NCBI GenBank assembly: GCA_037101405.1 | Contig: AP017964.1 | Location: forward strand, 496,001-560,000 | DNA: 64,000 nt | Direction: 5' to 3' | From: Candidatus Megaera polyxenophila | GTDB lineage: Bacteria > Pseudomonadota > Alphaproteobacteria > Rickettsiales > Rickettsiaceae | In this document: piece by piece, positions 45,279-56,097 of the stretch | Layout of the letters: each line of letters starts with the position of its first letter | How positions within the stretch are numbered: the first letter of the stretch is position 1 | Notes under the pieces: generated by a model | Database searches by the model: none | The model's input: only the letters and a program-made list of their open reading frames with translations | What the model was told of the DNA's origin: nothing | Made by a program: the position numbers and the translations under genes

Positions 45279-46520
45279 TTAGAAGAAAGAAGTAAGGTAT
45301 AAAACTATCTGCTTAAAAAAGCCGACTTTCTCGATTGACTCTTTGGCAACAAGAGCTACTTCGTGCTTTTCATTATCAATAGTGATAATCATTTTCCCTA
45401 CCACATCACCTGCCCTTAAAGGAGCAGGAAGAGAAGATGGAATATCCTTTTTTATGTCCACATTATTTTTCTGTTCGGAACGTACGGAAAGCCCGAAAAC
45501 ATCATCTGCTACTTCTAATTGGACTTTATCTTTCACTCCAAGCCATACAGGAACTTCGTCTATGATATCACCTTTAGAGTAAAATTTCTTATTAACAAAA
45601 TTTTGTTTTACCCAGTAAACTACCTTGGCAGATTCCTCCGCCCTTTCTTTCATCGAACTAAGCCCATTAATGACCATTATATAACGCCTATCCTTGTCGA
45701 TAAAAGAGGCAACTATCCCATATCCTCCCTCATCCGTATAACCAGTCTTAATACCATCACACCCCAGATCTTTATATAGCAAAGGATTACGATTTCCCTG
45801 AGTAATAGGATTACCTTTTTGATCTTTACCAAAAGTAAAATTTTTCTCACTATATATAGGGTAAAATTCAGGATGCGATTTTATTAACCACGCACCAAGA
45901 AGAGCTAAATCGTAAGCGGTGCTATAATGATTTTCTGCAGGCCAGCCATTAGAATTAGCAAAATGAGTATTTTTCATACCTATTTCTTGTGCTGTAGAAT
46001 TCATCACATCTACAAAATCTTCCTCACTTCCATGTAACCCTTCAGCTGCTACCACGCAAGCATCATTACCAGATTGGATTATAATCCCGCGCAAAATGTC
46101 CTCAAGCTTTACTTGCTCACCAAGTGGCATAAATGATTTTGATCCACCAATCCTCCAGGCTTTCTCACTTACTAAAAACGTAGAATCTAAAGATACTTCT
46201 CCTTTTTTAAGCTTTTCCTCAATGATATAAGAAGTCATTATTTTCGTCATGGAAGAAGGAGCCATTTGCTCATGTGCATTTTTCTCCAGCAAAATCTTGC
46301 CATCAGAATAATCCATAACTATTGCCTGCCTTGCTTTAAGTGCCATAGCTGTAGAACCGGGATAACGAATAATGTCTATATCTTCTACTAGTTTTTCTTC
46401 TTTTATATCCTGTGGCTTTTTAACGTTCTGGTTTTTCTGGGCTGCAAAAACAGAATGAGATGATAGAATAAAGGTAAAACCTAAGCATAACAGGTAAATG
46501 CTTCTTAAAATGACTCTCAT
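45279..46520 (-). CDS. dacA: D-alanyl-D-alanine carboxypeptidase (PBP5/6 type)
   Basis: A 413-residue protein from ATG 46520, which gives a clean signal peptide (cleavage near VFA); the frame is open upstream but the extra residues have no family counterpart. Active-site motifs: SMTK, SGN in QSGNDACV, and KTGYTDEGG. A C-terminal PBP5 domain and a terminal amphipathic stretch (VGFFKQIVLYLTSFF) for membrane association follow. It trims the terminal D-Ala of peptidoglycan stem peptides. Confidence 0.95.
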   Translation of the reverse strand: MRVILRSIYLLCLGFTFILSSHSVFAAQKNQNVKKPQDIKEEKLVEDIDIIRYPGSTAMALKARQAIVMDYSDGKILLEKNAHEQMAPSSMTKIMTSYIIEEKLKKGEVSLDSTFLVSEKAWRIGGSKSFMPLGEQVKLEDILRGIIIQSGNDACVVAAEGLHGSEEDFVDVMNSTAQEIGMKNTHFANSNGWPAENHYSTAYDLALLGAWLIKSHPEFYPIYSEKNFTFGKDQKGNPITQGNRNPLLYKDLGCDGIKTGYTDEGGYGIVASFIDKDRRYIMVINGLSSMKERAEESAKVVYWVKQNFVNKKFYSKGDIIDEVPVWLGVKDKVQLEVADDVFGLSVRSEQKNNVDIKKDIPSSLPAPLRAGDVVGKMIITIDNEKHEVALVAKESIEKVGFFKQIVLYLTSFF

Positions 46521-46711
46521 GAAAATTATTACTTCCTTCTTATAATGACTTTGCGGGATAGTATAGCAACTAGTATTTAAGATATCAATATCAACTGTGG
46601 TGTAATTATCCACAGGCTCAGAAAATTTGTAATTTAATAATAAAAGATAAAAGCTAATACACAATACAAAGCTAGCTTAAAACTTATAATATTTCTAGCT
46701 CGTACTTACCC

Positions 46712-49522
46712 TTAGCTGTTCTTATTATTTAAAGGCAAGGTAAAGGCAAAAGTTGTGCCCTTATCAGGATTTTGCTTAGCCCATATCTGACCATTATGCG
46801 CTTTGATAACTTTTTTGCATAAAGCAAGCCCTATACCTCTCCCACCCGCAGGAGTTTTAGTCTTTGAACTAACTACAAAAGCACCAAAAACATCGGATAG
46901 TTCTTCTTTAGGTATTCCCATCCCCTCATCTTTTACGCTGAATTCCACCTCTTCTCCTTGGTTTTTATAAAGCTTAATAGTTATTTGCCCTGAAGGACAA
47001 TATTGGATAGCGTTAATTATAATGTTATCAATAGTGCGGGCGATATAATTTTCATCACACACAACATTTAACTTCTCTTCTATCTCTAAATCGAAATTTA
47101 AGTTATCTCTATTTTTTTCGTCTACATACAATTTTTGACAGATTTCTAATCTTTTAAGGACCAACTCACTTAGATTTACCTCAAGCTTATTTAATTTATA
47201 GTACAAACTTTCAAGTTTTGACAAATCAATTAAGTTATTTACTAAACTAGTTAGTCTTTCAGAACTTTTGGCAATATCGCTTGTTGCATTACGCCTTTGT
47301 TCTTCATTAAATTTATCGTAGTTATCCCATAAAACCTGCCCGAGACTAGTAATACCAGTAATCGGTGTACGTGTTTCATGCTCCAAGTTTCGTAAAAACT
47401 CATTTTTAAGTTCTTGTAATTTAATTAATTCCTTCTTTTGGTCATCAGCTTTATGTTCTAAATAATCGGATTTTTCTTCAATTAAATTATATTGCTCTTG
47501 TTTTGGTTTAAAAAATACCAAAAGTATACTACTTAGAAATAATAAGAGGTACACTACCTGGAACTCCAAAGAAACAAATTTGCTGGGTTCAATACTAACA
47601 AGATCATATAACCGCGTGATAAAAGCAGTTAAACATATTCCGCAGGCTATAAGAACCAACGCCCACTGCCATCTTACCAGAATTGATATCATGATTAAAT
47701 TGATCATAAAGATCATAACCTGTAACTGCGCAAATTTGCTAATTATAACTAGCATAAATGCGGCACAAACTAACACATAAAACAACATTAAGTTCCACAA
47801 AATCGCTATACAGCTCCTTTTTTGTAAAGGAATCGGCCAGATAGGGTAGCTAATCAATATAGTAGAAGAAAATAAAACGCTAGTTATAATTATATTCAAT
47901 AGAGAATGATATAGAATTTGGGCTTCATGAGGAATTGTGTGCATAGTAACATATGTAGAAATTATGCAGAATAACCCTAGATACATATATGTGGCTTCGC
48001 TAGTTGGCGTATTAGCCTTAAAAACTTTTAGTAAACTAAATGTTTTAACTTCAGAAATGAATTCACGGATTTTTCTTGCTCTTCTATGCCGCAGCAACTC
48101 CACTACACTTCTATCTTTAATACCAACCCAGCCCCCTTTTTGCTTCAATAAATAATGACTAGAAAGCAGTACAGCTAAATTAGATATCATTGCAGGAACT
48201 AAGGAATCCAAATTAAAAAACGGCTTAAAAAAAATATAATCCCACAATACTACAGTTAAAAAACCTGCAAACATACCGAGCAGTACAGATTTTCCAGTGC
48301 TTCTGAAGCCTAAGAGAGCCATAATAAATGGTACTGTTACTACTGGCATGTAAAAACTGCTAGTGCCTATTAACATTTGCATTAGACTACCTTCACGGAA
48401 TGCCAGAACTATGGAAAATATTCCTATTAAAGCGGAAAATAACCGTGATTCTATTAATTTATTACCTAATATTTTTACATTTAGTGGTCCGAGTATATCA
48501 TGTACTACCAAAACCGAAGTAGAATTAATGTAAGAGTCCGCTGTAGACATGACCATCGCCATTACACTCACTAATATCAATATCTTTAATTCTGGATAAG
48601 CATTGTTAAACACTAAGTATTTTACTATATCATTACTAGCAAGATTCGGCTGCTTTACATATATTAAAATACTTATCCAGCATATACTGACAGTAATAAA
48701 TGTACAGGTAATTGCTGCTATGACAAAGGATCTCCGAACCTGGAATACATCTTTTGCCATAGCAATCCGTTGAAAAATAGGAGGCCCAAATCCCGGTATT
48801 GCTACATAGAAAAAAAGAACTAAATAATAGAATGCTTTAGGCTGAGAAAAATCAAATACTTCCCCTAAATCAAACAACTTATTAGTCGTCAAAACAGCTT
48901 GTATACTTTCTAAACTGTTTAAAGAACTCAGTATAAAAAAACCAACAATAGGTATTATCGTACCAAAAGTAAAAAATTGTATGACATCAGTTAAAGTAAC
49001 CGATTTAATACCTCCTAAAGAAGAATATAATGTTATTATAAAACCAGCGATGATTAAACCATATTTACTTGATATCCCTAAATATTCAAAAACTGTACCA
49101 GCAACCTTAAACTGAACCGCAACCATTCCTGATGCTGCGATTATTCCTGATATGGCAGTAACTACCCTAACATTTGTACCAAACAAACTGCCCATTGCTT
49201 CTGCTATAGATAAAGTACCTAAAAATTCACCTAAACGAGGAGCAAAAAATATACCTATAGATAACAGTGCTAATAAGCTTCCTATAACCCCAGCCCACAT
49301 CATGTACATGCCGTTATTATAATTCTCGACAATATCTCCGAAAAAAAACTCCCCTGTAACCCAAGTTGCTACTAGGGTGGCAACTACTGTAGCTGTGCTA
49401 AAATTTCTGTCTCCCACAGCATACTCTTTTATTGTTGTTACACCTTTACTAAAATATAACCCCATTACTAAATTAATGACTAAAAAAGTACTAAAAATAA
49501 TGATTTCTAAATTTTGATTCAT
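46712..49522 (-). CDS. Sodium:solute symporter / histidine kinase fusion 2
   Basis: A 936-residue paralogue of the protein at 26684-29494, of identical length from ATG 49522. The SSS/PutP-like part has GDRNFSTATVVATLVATWVTGEFF and further membrane segments, then a HisKA helix with NLEHETRTPITG (His715) and HATPase_c (EEVEFSVKDEGMGIP, GGRGIGLALCKKVIKAHNG). Unlike copy 1 its H-box keeps HE-x-RTP. No response regulator is adjacent. The plan resembles CbrA; ligand unknown. A longer start at 49564 adds 14 residues with no match in copy 1. Confidence 0.88.
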   Translation of the reverse strand: MNQNLEIIIFSTFLVINLVMGLYFSKGVTTIKEYAVGDRNFSTATVVATLVATWVTGEFFFGDIVENYNNGMYMMWAGVIGSLLALLSIGIFFAPRLGEFLGTLSIAEAMGSLFGTNVRVVTAISGIIAASGMVAVQFKVAGTVFEYLGISSKYGLIIAGFIITLYSSLGGIKSVTLTDVIQFFTFGTIIPIVGFFILSSLNSLESIQAVLTTNKLFDLGEVFDFSQPKAFYYLVLFFYVAIPGFGPPIFQRIAMAKDVFQVRRSFVIAAITCTFITVSICWISILIYVKQPNLASNDIVKYLVFNNAYPELKILILVSVMAMVMSTADSYINSTSVLVVHDILGPLNVKILGNKLIESRLFSALIGIFSIVLAFREGSLMQMLIGTSSFYMPVVTVPFIMALLGFRSTGKSVLLGMFAGFLTVVLWDYIFFKPFFNLDSLVPAMISNLAVLLSSHYLLKQKGGWVGIKDRSVVELLRHRRARKIREFISEVKTFSLLKVFKANTPTSEATYMYLGLFCIISTYVTMHTIPHEAQILYHSLLNIIITSVLFSSTILISYPIWPIPLQKRSCIAILWNLMLFYVLVCAAFMLVIISKFAQLQVMIFMINLIMISILVRWQWALVLIACGICLTAFITRLYDLVSIEPSKFVSLEFQVVYLLLFLSSILLVFFKPKQEQYNLIEEKSDYLEHKADDQKKELIKLQELKNEFLRNLEHETRTPITGITSLGQVLWDNYDKFNEEQRRNATSDIAKSSERLTSLVNNLIDLSKLESLYYKLNKLEVNLSELVLKRLEICQKLYVDEKNRDNLNFDLEIEEKLNVVCDENYIARTIDNIIINAIQYCPSGQITIKLYKNQGEEVEFSVKDEGMGIPKEELSDVFGAFVVSSKTKTPAGGRGIGLALCKKVIKAHNGQIWAKQNPDKGTTFAFTLPLNNKNS

Positions 49523-49777
49523 GTGATTTATGCTATCTATAATAATTGACCTTATGATAACCAAGACACAGGTATACAGGACACTTGTATTAGTTTTTGT
49601 ATCATTTAGCTAAAAATTGCTTCAATTAAATTATTAATTGAAAAAAATAGATTTGCAAAGAATAAATCTATACTGTTAGATAAAATTTTACAAAAATTTA
49701 AACCGCATATTTATATAACGTTCTTGAATCATAGAAGGTATAGTCGTTTTCAGACTAACTTAGAAATGCTAACAAGA

Positions 49778-49807
49778 AGAATTAATTTCTTAAGTGAAAT
49801 TAATTCT
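49778..49807 (-). terminator. Hairpin terminator downstream of infC
   Basis: AGAATTAATTTC (49778-49789) and GAAATTAATTCT (49796-49807) form a perfect 12-bp stem with a 6-nt loop, 27 nt past the infC stop. On the minus strand it is followed by TCTTGTTAGC, moderately T-rich. Confidence 0.6.
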
Positions 49808-49833
49808 AATTATTACTTTATAAATAAATAAGT

Positions 49834-50367
49834 TTATTGAACGGAAGAAAGAGGACTAACTATCATAATTACTTGCTTACCTTCCATTTTTGGCTCAGAA
49901 TCGATTTTTGCGACCGATTCGAGATTAGCAATTATTTTTTCAAATAACTCTTCTCCTTTTTCTCGGTGCATTATTTCACGACCCTTAAACCATAAGGAAA
50001 TTTTTACTTTATCTCCCTCTTCTAGAAACTCACGAATTTTCCTAAGTTTAATATCTAGATCTCCTTGTCCGATATTAACTTTAAATTTCATTTCCTTCAG
50101 AGCAGTTTTTTTCTGCTTTTTCTTAGCTTCTTGTAATTTTTTCTTTGCATTATATTTATAGCGACTAAAATCAAGAATTTTGCAAACCGGTGGCTCAGCA
50201 TTAGGGGAAATTTCAACTAAATCCAGACTAGCATCTTTTGCTTGCCTAAGAGCCTCATCAAGCGAAACAACGCCTATCATTTCTCCATCTTTACCAACCA
50301 GCCTTACTTCTTGGGCTGTAATTTCCTTGTTAACGTTTGGAAATTTGCTTTTTTTAAAGGTCGTTAT
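49834..50367 (-). CDS. infC: Translation initiation factor IF-3, non-AUG start
   Basis: IF-3 homology begins well before the first ATG at 50280: the preceding frame encodes [21 protein letters not shown], the conserved N-terminal helix and strand. Between the upstream stop and that segment there is no ATG, GTG or TTG. The best start is AUA at 50367, placed 7 nt after GGAG (50378-50375); AUU at 50373 is only 1 nt away. This gives 177 residues, normal for IF-3. Known infC genes use AUU so that IF-3, which rejects poor start codons, represses its own synthesis. It follows thrS by 59 nt, as in other bacteria, though rpmI and rplT do not follow. Confidence 0.9.
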   Translation of the reverse strand: MTTFKKSKFPNVNKEITAQEVRLVGKDGEMIGVVSLDEALRQAKDASLDLVEISPNAEPPVCKILDFSRYKYNAKKKLQEAKKKQKKTALKEMKFKVNIGQGDLDIKLRKIREFLEEGDKVKISLWFKGREIMHREKGEELFEKIIANLESVAKIDSEPKMEGKQVIMIVSPLSSVQ

Positions 50368-50426
50368 AAAAATTCTCCATTTTAAAATTACTTACAAATT
50401 AATGCTTAAATTAATAAGCAAAAATG

Positions 50427-52340
50427 TTAACCTAAATATTTTTTGTTCTCGGTAGCAATCATCCCAATTACTTCATCTACCAAAAAAGTTTTTTGTTCTT
50501 CAGATGAACCGAGTTTTCTAATAGTCATAGTCCCATCTAGTTGCTCTTTCTTTCCAACTACGGCAATTAACGGAACTTTCTGATTAGAAAAATTTCGTAT
50601 CTTATAATTAACTTTTTCCCTTGAAATGTCAAGCTCAGATCTAATTCCAGCATCAATAAATCTTTTATTTAACCCAATAATGTGGCTATCAAGCTCATTA
50701 GTAATTCCAATAATTGCTATCTGGACTGGGGCAAGCCATAAAGGAAACCGGCCAGCATACTGCTCAATTAAAATTCCCATAAACCTTTCAAATGTCCCAA
50801 TAATTGCTCTATGCAGCATTACTGGCCTTTTCTTTTCTCCGCTAGGGGCAATATATTCAGCATCAAGCCTTTCTGGCAGTACAAAATCTACCTGCAGAGT
50901 ACCACATTGCCATTCCCTCCCAACCGCATCAGTTAAAACGAACTCTAGTTTAGGACCGTAGAATGCACCTTCACCAGGATTCATTTCATATTCAAATCCA
51001 GCTTCTTTTATAGCTATCTTTAAAGATGATTCTGCTTTATCCCATATGTCATCACTACCAGCCCTTACTTCAGGGCGATCAGAAAACTTGACCTTAATTT
51101 CCTTAAATCCAAAATCGTTATAAATTTCCCTTAATAAGTTGCAGAAAAGTACGGTTTCACTATTAATCTGTTCTTCCGTGCAGAAGATATGAGCATCATC
51201 CTGAACGAAATTACGCACTCTAAGCAAACCATGTAATCCCCCGGTAGACTCATTTCTATGGCAACAACCGAATTCGGCCATACGTAATGGCAAGTCGCGA
51301 TAGCTTTTGATGCCTTGTTTGAAAATTTGTATATGGCCAGGACAACTCATTGGTTTAAGAGCATGAATTTTATCATCCCCTTCAACGATAAACATACTCT
51401 CTCTGAATTTTTCCCAGTGCCCTGAAGCTTCCCATAGTTTTTTATCAAGTACCATAGGAGTTTTTACCTCAGCATAATGGTGTTTTTCCAGCTTCCTTCT
51501 AATATACGCTTCAATCGTACGATAAATACTATACCCTTTAGGATGCCAGAAAACCATTCCTTGAGCCTCTTCCTGTAAGTGGAACAAGCCTAGTTCCTTA
51601 CCGATTTTTCGATGATCTCTTCTTTCTGCTTCCTCAAGCATATGAAGATAGTTATCAAGCTGTTCTTTAGTTGCCCAGGCAGTACCATAAATACGTTGCA
51701 GCATTTCGTTTTTACTATCGCCTCGCCAGTAAGCTCCTGCTACTTTCATTAGCTTGAAATGTTTGATTTTACCGGTAGAAGGACAGTGAGGGCCTCTACA
51801 AAGGTCAACAAAATTACCCTGACGGTAAAGAGTAATCTTTTCTCCTTCCGGAATCGATGAGATAATCTCTGCTTTATAATGCTCTCCCATCTTTTTGAAC
51901 ATTTCGATTGCTTCGTTTCTATCTATTTCCTGGCGAATAAATTTATTATCCTCCTTTACTATTTCCTGCATCCTAGCTTCAATTTTTGCTAAATCATCAG
52001 TAGTAAAAGGCGTAGATTTAGCAAAATCATAATAGAAACCATCTTTAATGGCAGGACCAATAGTAACCTGTAAATCGGGAAATAAATCCTTAGCAGCTTC
52101 AGCAATTATGTGAGCCGCATCATGTCTAATAATTTCAAGTACTTCAGGATCTTTTGACGTTAAAATCCTAATAGAGCTATCATTTTCAATCGGAAAAGAC
52201 ATATCTGCTAAAGAACCATTAATCTCAACTACCATGGCATCTTTAGCAAGAGATTTCGATATGCTTGAAGCTATTTCAGCACCTGTTACCCCTTTGTTAA
52301 ATTGTTTTGTGAATCCGTCTGGAAAAGTAATATTTATCAT
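50427..52340 (-). CDS. thrS: Threonyl-tRNA synthetase
   Basis: A 637-residue class II synthetase: TGS domain at the N-terminus, editing domain with [15 protein letters not shown] and ICR zinc-like CRGPHCP, catalytic motif 2 region [20 protein letters not shown] and motif 3 [20 protein letters not shown]. Length is standard. Upstream of infC on the same strand. Confidence 0.98.
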   Translation of the reverse strand: MINITFPDGFTKQFNKGVTGAEIASSISKSLAKDAMVVEINGSLADMSFPIENDSSIRILTSKDPEVLEIIRHDAAHIIAEAAKDLFPDLQVTIGPAIKDGFYYDFAKSTPFTTDDLAKIEARMQEIVKEDNKFIRQEIDRNEAIEMFKKMGEHYKAEIISSIPEGEKITLYRQGNFVDLCRGPHCPSTGKIKHFKLMKVAGAYWRGDSKNEMLQRIYGTAWATKEQLDNYLHMLEEAERRDHRKIGKELGLFHLQEEAQGMVFWHPKGYSIYRTIEAYIRRKLEKHHYAEVKTPMVLDKKLWEASGHWEKFRESMFIVEGDDKIHALKPMSCPGHIQIFKQGIKSYRDLPLRMAEFGCCHRNESTGGLHGLLRVRNFVQDDAHIFCTEEQINSETVLFCNLLREIYNDFGFKEIKVKFSDRPEVRAGSDDIWDKAESSLKIAIKEAGFEYEMNPGEGAFYGPKLEFVLTDAVGREWQCGTLQVDFVLPERLDAEYIAPSGEKKRPVMLHRAIIGTFERFMGILIEQYAGRFPLWLAPVQIAIIGITNELDSHIIGLNKRFIDAGIRSELDISREKVNYKIRNFSNQKVPLIAVVGKKEQLDGTMTIRKLGSSEEQKTFLVDEVIGMIATENKKYLG

Positions 52341-52419
52341 AATATGTTTATACGTTTTAACTTGATATATTTAGCGGTTTTTGTACTATCTTGTCAAATA
52401 GATAATCCAAAAATGGCAA

Positions 52420-53709
52420 ATGGTTAATTTACCTAGCTGGCCTCCTGTAGCCATCTGGCAAAAAGAAAAAAGAGAAGATTTAAAACTTGCAAAAACTTTG
52501 CTGGATGCCTTAGGGTCACCTCATAAAAAATTACCCCCTACTATACATGTAGCAGGTACAAACGGCAAAGGGTCTACCGTTGCTATATTAAAAAGCATAT
52601 TTGAAGCAGCCGGTTATAAGGTTCATTCCTATACTTCCCCTCATTTACTTGAGTTTAATGAGCGAATTAATTTAGCTGGAAAAAATATTTCTGACTATCA
52701 TTTGTTTGAATTATTAGAACTGGTTAAAATTAAAGCTGAAGAATTAAATCGTGAACCTGGCTTTTTTGAAGGAACTACGATCGCCGCTTTTTTAGCTTTT
52801 GCTTCTACGCCAGCTGATCTACTGATCCTAGAAACAGGGATGGGGGGCAGGCTTGATTGTACAAATGTAATTGAAAATCCCATTTTAACTATCATTACGC
52901 CAATTTCCTTTGATCACATGGAGCATCTTGGGAATTCTTTGACAAAAATAGCAAGCGAAAAAGCCGGAATTATAAAAAAAGGCGTTCCCTGTGTTATCGG
53001 CCCGCAAACTGATGAAGTATATAAAATTTTATTTGATAAATGTAATGGATTAAACAGTTCAGCATTTGCATATGAATACGATTATATAATAGAAGAAAAG
53101 GATGATGATTTAATTTACCATTCTAAAAAATATTCATTAGTTATTCCCCGTCCATTATTTCTTCTTGGCAAACATCAATATTTAAACGTTAGTAGCGCAA
53201 TTGCAGGTATCACGTTGATAAATGACAGATTGATGATTTCAGGTAAAAATATTGCCACGGGTATCGCCGAGGCTAAATGGCCAGGCAGGATAGAAAAAAT
53301 TGATGCTGAAAAATACTCACATTTAGCAAGTAGAAACGTTCAGATATATCTCGATGGAGCACATAATGAAGCAGGAGCTAAGGTTTTAGCGTCGTGGATA
53401 AAAGAACAGTTTAATGAACCGGTGTATTTAATAATCGGTATGACCAGAAACAGGGAAGTAGAAAAATTTTGCCAACACTTCCATGACCTTGTTATAGAGG
53501 GGAGAGCTGTAAAAATTTTATCCGAACCGTCTAGTTATGTTCCTAATACCATTGTCCAAAAATCTCAAAAATATAACATCAATTTATGTTCTAGCGATTC
53601 CCTAAGCTCAGCTGTAAAAGAATTAGCGCGACTAAGCGCCCAGAAAGAATCTACTATCATTATTACGGGATCTTTATTCTTGCTTAGTGATTTTTATAAG
53701 CTGCTTTAA
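52420..53709 (+). CDS. folC: Dihydrofolate/folylpolyglutamate synthase
   Basis: A 429-residue Mur-ligase-type enzyme: HVAGTNGKGSTVAILKSIFE, SYTSPHLLEFNERI, ETGMGGRLDCTNVI, TPISFDHMEHLG and YLDGAHNEAGAKVL. It adds glutamates to folates, linking to glyA in one-carbon metabolism. It starts 79 nt from the divergent thrS. Confidence 0.95.
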   Translation: MVNLPSWPPVAIWQKEKREDLKLAKTLLDALGSPHKKLPPTIHVAGTNGKGSTVAILKSIFEAAGYKVHSYTSPHLLEFNERINLAGKNISDYHLFELLELVKIKAEELNREPGFFEGTTIAAFLAFASTPADLLILETGMGGRLDCTNVIENPILTIITPISFDHMEHLGNSLTKIASEKAGIIKKGVPCVIGPQTDEVYKILFDKCNGLNSSAFAYEYDYIIEEKDDDLIYHSKKYSLVIPRPLFLLGKHQYLNVSSAIAGITLINDRLMISGKNIATGIAEAKWPGRIEKIDAEKYSHLASRNVQIYLDGAHNEAGAKVLASWIKEQFNEPVYLIIGMTRNREVEKFCQHFHDLVIEGRAVKILSEPSSYVPNTIVQKSQKYNINLCSSDSLSSAVKELARLSAQKESTIIITGSLFLLSDFYKLL

Positions 53710-53858
53710 AATATTTGTTGCTAAAAACCCACTTTATTTATTAACTTATAAATTAATTTATTTGATAGTTTTTAAAACTGCTATTTTAAGCTTGCGAGCA
53801 AAAAATCTCGCATATAGACTCAAATACGTATTTTAGTCCATTAACTTAAGAGGTGTGT

Positions 53859-54212
53859 ATGAATCTTTCTGCTTTTCAAATTGAGCTTAACCGAGACCTG
53901 GTATGGCGTTTGTTTATGGTTTTATTTGCAATTAGCATCATTGTTGTATCCTGTGATGCTGCTTTTGCAAGTAATAACGACGTCGTTGGAGACACTTTAT
54001 GCCGTTTAGTGTCTAACCTTTCAGGAGGTATAGCAAGAGGTATTGCAACAATAGCAATTTTTGCTGTTGGTGTTGGTCTTTTCCTAGGTAAGCTAAACTG
54101 GGGTATTGCAGCTGCTACTGCTGCCGGGGTCGGTATAATATTTAGTGCTCCTAAACTTGTAGCTTTCTTAAGTGGTAGTGATGCTAATTCTAATTGTCCA
54201 ACTAGCACTTAA
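53859..54212 (+). CDS. virB2: VirB2/TrbC-like type IV secretion pilin
   Basis: A 117-residue protein with a long leader and hydrophobic signal (RLFMVLFAISIIVVSC), then SNNDVVGDTLCRLVSNLSGGIARGIATIAIFAVGVGLFLG and a second hydrophobic segment, the pattern of VirB2 major pilins. AAGAGG lies 5 nt before the ATG at 53859; the GTG at 53853 is less well placed. It is an isolated copy with no other vir genes nearby, as is common in Rickettsiales where T4SS genes are scattered. Confidence 0.88.
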   Translation: MNLSAFQIELNRDLVWRLFMVLFAISIIVVSCDAAFASNNDVVGDTLCRLVSNLSGGIARGIATIAIFAVGVGLFLGKLNWGIAAATAAGVGIIFSAPKLVAFLSGSDANSNCPTST

Positions 54213-54229
54213 ATTTTATATTATCGGAA

Positions 54230-54256
54230 GGGCAGATTACTTTGTTGAATCTGCCC
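54230..54256 (+). terminator. 9-bp hairpin after virB2
   Basis: GGGCAGATT (54230-54238) pairs exactly with AATCTGCCC (54248-54256) around a 9-nt loop, 18 nt past the virB2 stop. A T-run is not immediate, so it may be a 3' stabiliser or a Rho-assisted terminator. Confidence 0.55.
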
Positions 54257-54373
54257 ATTAAGACCTTTCTTAGCTTTCACCTTAAGGAATTCTGTTAGAC
54301 TAATTAATTTAATCAGCTATAAGAGTTTTGGAAGTTTGCCAAAATCAAGTTACAAATTAACAAAAAAAGTTAT

Positions 54374-55840
54374 ATGAAGATTTGCCGATTTCTACTTATT
54401 TTTTTTGCAAGTTTATATAACGTAAATTTTACTATCGCATCTGAAAATAAGGAAATAAGCAAGGAAGAGGAAATAAATTACCAACAACACTGCTCGAAGG
54501 ATCTTGCATACCTTAGAAAAAATATAGAGGAAAACTCCGCTCCATTTAAAGATCAAGATGATTCTGCCTTTAGAAAATGGTTTGATAAAGGATACTTACA
54601 TACCCAGGAGCTGGTAGATGGAGTTAAAGATCCTGATGATTGTTATTATGCGCTAAAATTTTATATCAATGGATTTGGTAACCCTTATATGAGTATAAGA
54701 AGTTACATACAGTCTCCCCCTGAAAAATACCCAGGATTCTTGACAGCGAAGTATGGCAATGATCATGTAGTTATATATAAGGATTCCTTAATTTCTTCTT
54801 TGAATAAAATTAATGTTGGCAATAAAATTACACATATAAATGACATAAAAATAGAGGATTATTTTGAAAAATATATTATGCCGTTTTATGCCAATGACGA
54901 TTCTGAATTCTCCCAAAGAGTAGCTAGTATTTTTAGTTTTATAATTAATGGAAATCGCTACGTTCCAATTCCTCTAACTGCAACTTTTATTAATGATAAA
55001 GCTGAGCAAAAAATATCACTCAAATACACAGAATTGTCAGAAGAAGCTTTGAACGTTAGTAAAAATATCAGACAGCCAGAGCCTGATCAGCACTTTAAAA
55101 TTGAAATGGTTTCAAATGGTGTGTGGATCACTATCCCTAGTTTTTATTTAAGTAGGGAAGAAACAATTTCTTACACAGGTATGCTTTCGAAATTAAAAGA
55201 ACTTGCCAAAGAAGACTGGATATTGTTTGATTTAAGGAATAATAGAGGGGGGGGATCCGTTTGGGCAAGGCCTATTATTCGCAATTTATGGGGAGATGAT
55301 TATATTAAACATTTAGGTAAAAATCATGAATATAATAGCACTTGGGTAAAAAAAATTAGAGTCAGTAAGCAAAACTTTTTTGATTTCAAAAAAACGGCAA
55401 ATGCTGCTGAAATAAAGAAATTTGCCGCTGCTTTAGAACATGGAGATGACTTTTTTGAAAAAAAATGGTCAATTTATAACGAAGATCTTAATTTGTACTC
55501 GAATCAGGATAGCTCCCCCTTTAAAGCTAGAATATTCGTTTTTACCGACCATTTCTGTCGTAGTACCTGTTGGTCATTTGTTAATCAAATTCTGCAGATT
55601 CCTGGAGTAACACATATAGGCGTTCCAACAGTTATTCAAAATAACAGTTCTTATGCTAAGAGTGTAAGGTCACCTAGTGATAATTTTGACTTTTTCTACC
55701 CTACTGAAATTAGAATATACCCAAATAAAAATGCAGGCCAGGCTCTAATTCCTTCAAAAATATTCAATGGAAATATCAGAAATGAATCAGAGGTCGTAGA
55801 TTGGGTGCTGTCCATTACTGAAAAAAACCCTTCACTATAG
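54374..55840 (+). CDS. Exported S41 (C-terminal processing) family peptidase-like protein
   Basis: A 488-residue protein with a signal peptide (cleavage near TIA, residue 22). The S41 domain is seen in WILFDLRNNRGGGSVWARPII (family DLR.N.GG) and in the nucleophile region ARIFVFTDHFCRSTCWSF, with Ser397 as candidate nucleophile in a context unlike the usual TASASE. LNKINVGNKITHINDIKIEDYF resembles a PDZ-like carboxylate-binding segment. Role in the periplasm or secreted is inferred. Activity is uncertain because the Ser context is divergent. Confidence 0.75.
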   Translation: MKICRFLLIFFASLYNVNFTIASENKEISKEEEINYQQHCSKDLAYLRKNIEENSAPFKDQDDSAFRKWFDKGYLHTQELVDGVKDPDDCYYALKFYINGFGNPYMSIRSYIQSPPEKYPGFLTAKYGNDHVVIYKDSLISSLNKINVGNKITHINDIKIEDYFEKYIMPFYANDDSEFSQRVASIFSFIINGNRYVPIPLTATFINDKAEQKISLKYTELSEEALNVSKNIRQPEPDQHFKIEMVSNGVWITIPSFYLSREETISYTGMLSKLKELAKEDWILFDLRNNRGGGSVWARPIIRNLWGDDYIKHLGKNHEYNSTWVKKIRVSKQNFFDFKKTANAAEIKKFAAALEHGDDFFEKKWSIYNEDLNLYSNQDSSPFKARIFVFTDHFCRSTCWSFVNQILQIPGVTHIGVPTVIQNNSSYAKSVRSPSDNFDFFYPTEIRIYPNKNAGQALIPSKIFNGNIRNESEVVDWVLSITEKNPSL

Positions 55841-56020
55841 TGATTTTAGAAATTTTATCGGGAATCCATATTTAAAGACTGAGCTTTAATGCATTACCTA
55901 AATTGGTATAAAATAGATTTATATTACAGGTAAACTACAAATTTATATAACACTACTTCTCCTAAGACTCCTACTAAGTTCAATTATTAACTAAATATAA
56001 GCTTAAAAGGTTAGTTAGAT

Positions 56021-56097
<77 letters not shown>

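Noticed and set aside
53876-54208. 110-residue minus-strand ORF opposite virB2
   Set aside because: It is a shadow of the pilin's hydrophobic codons; there is no ribosome site and no recognisable motif.
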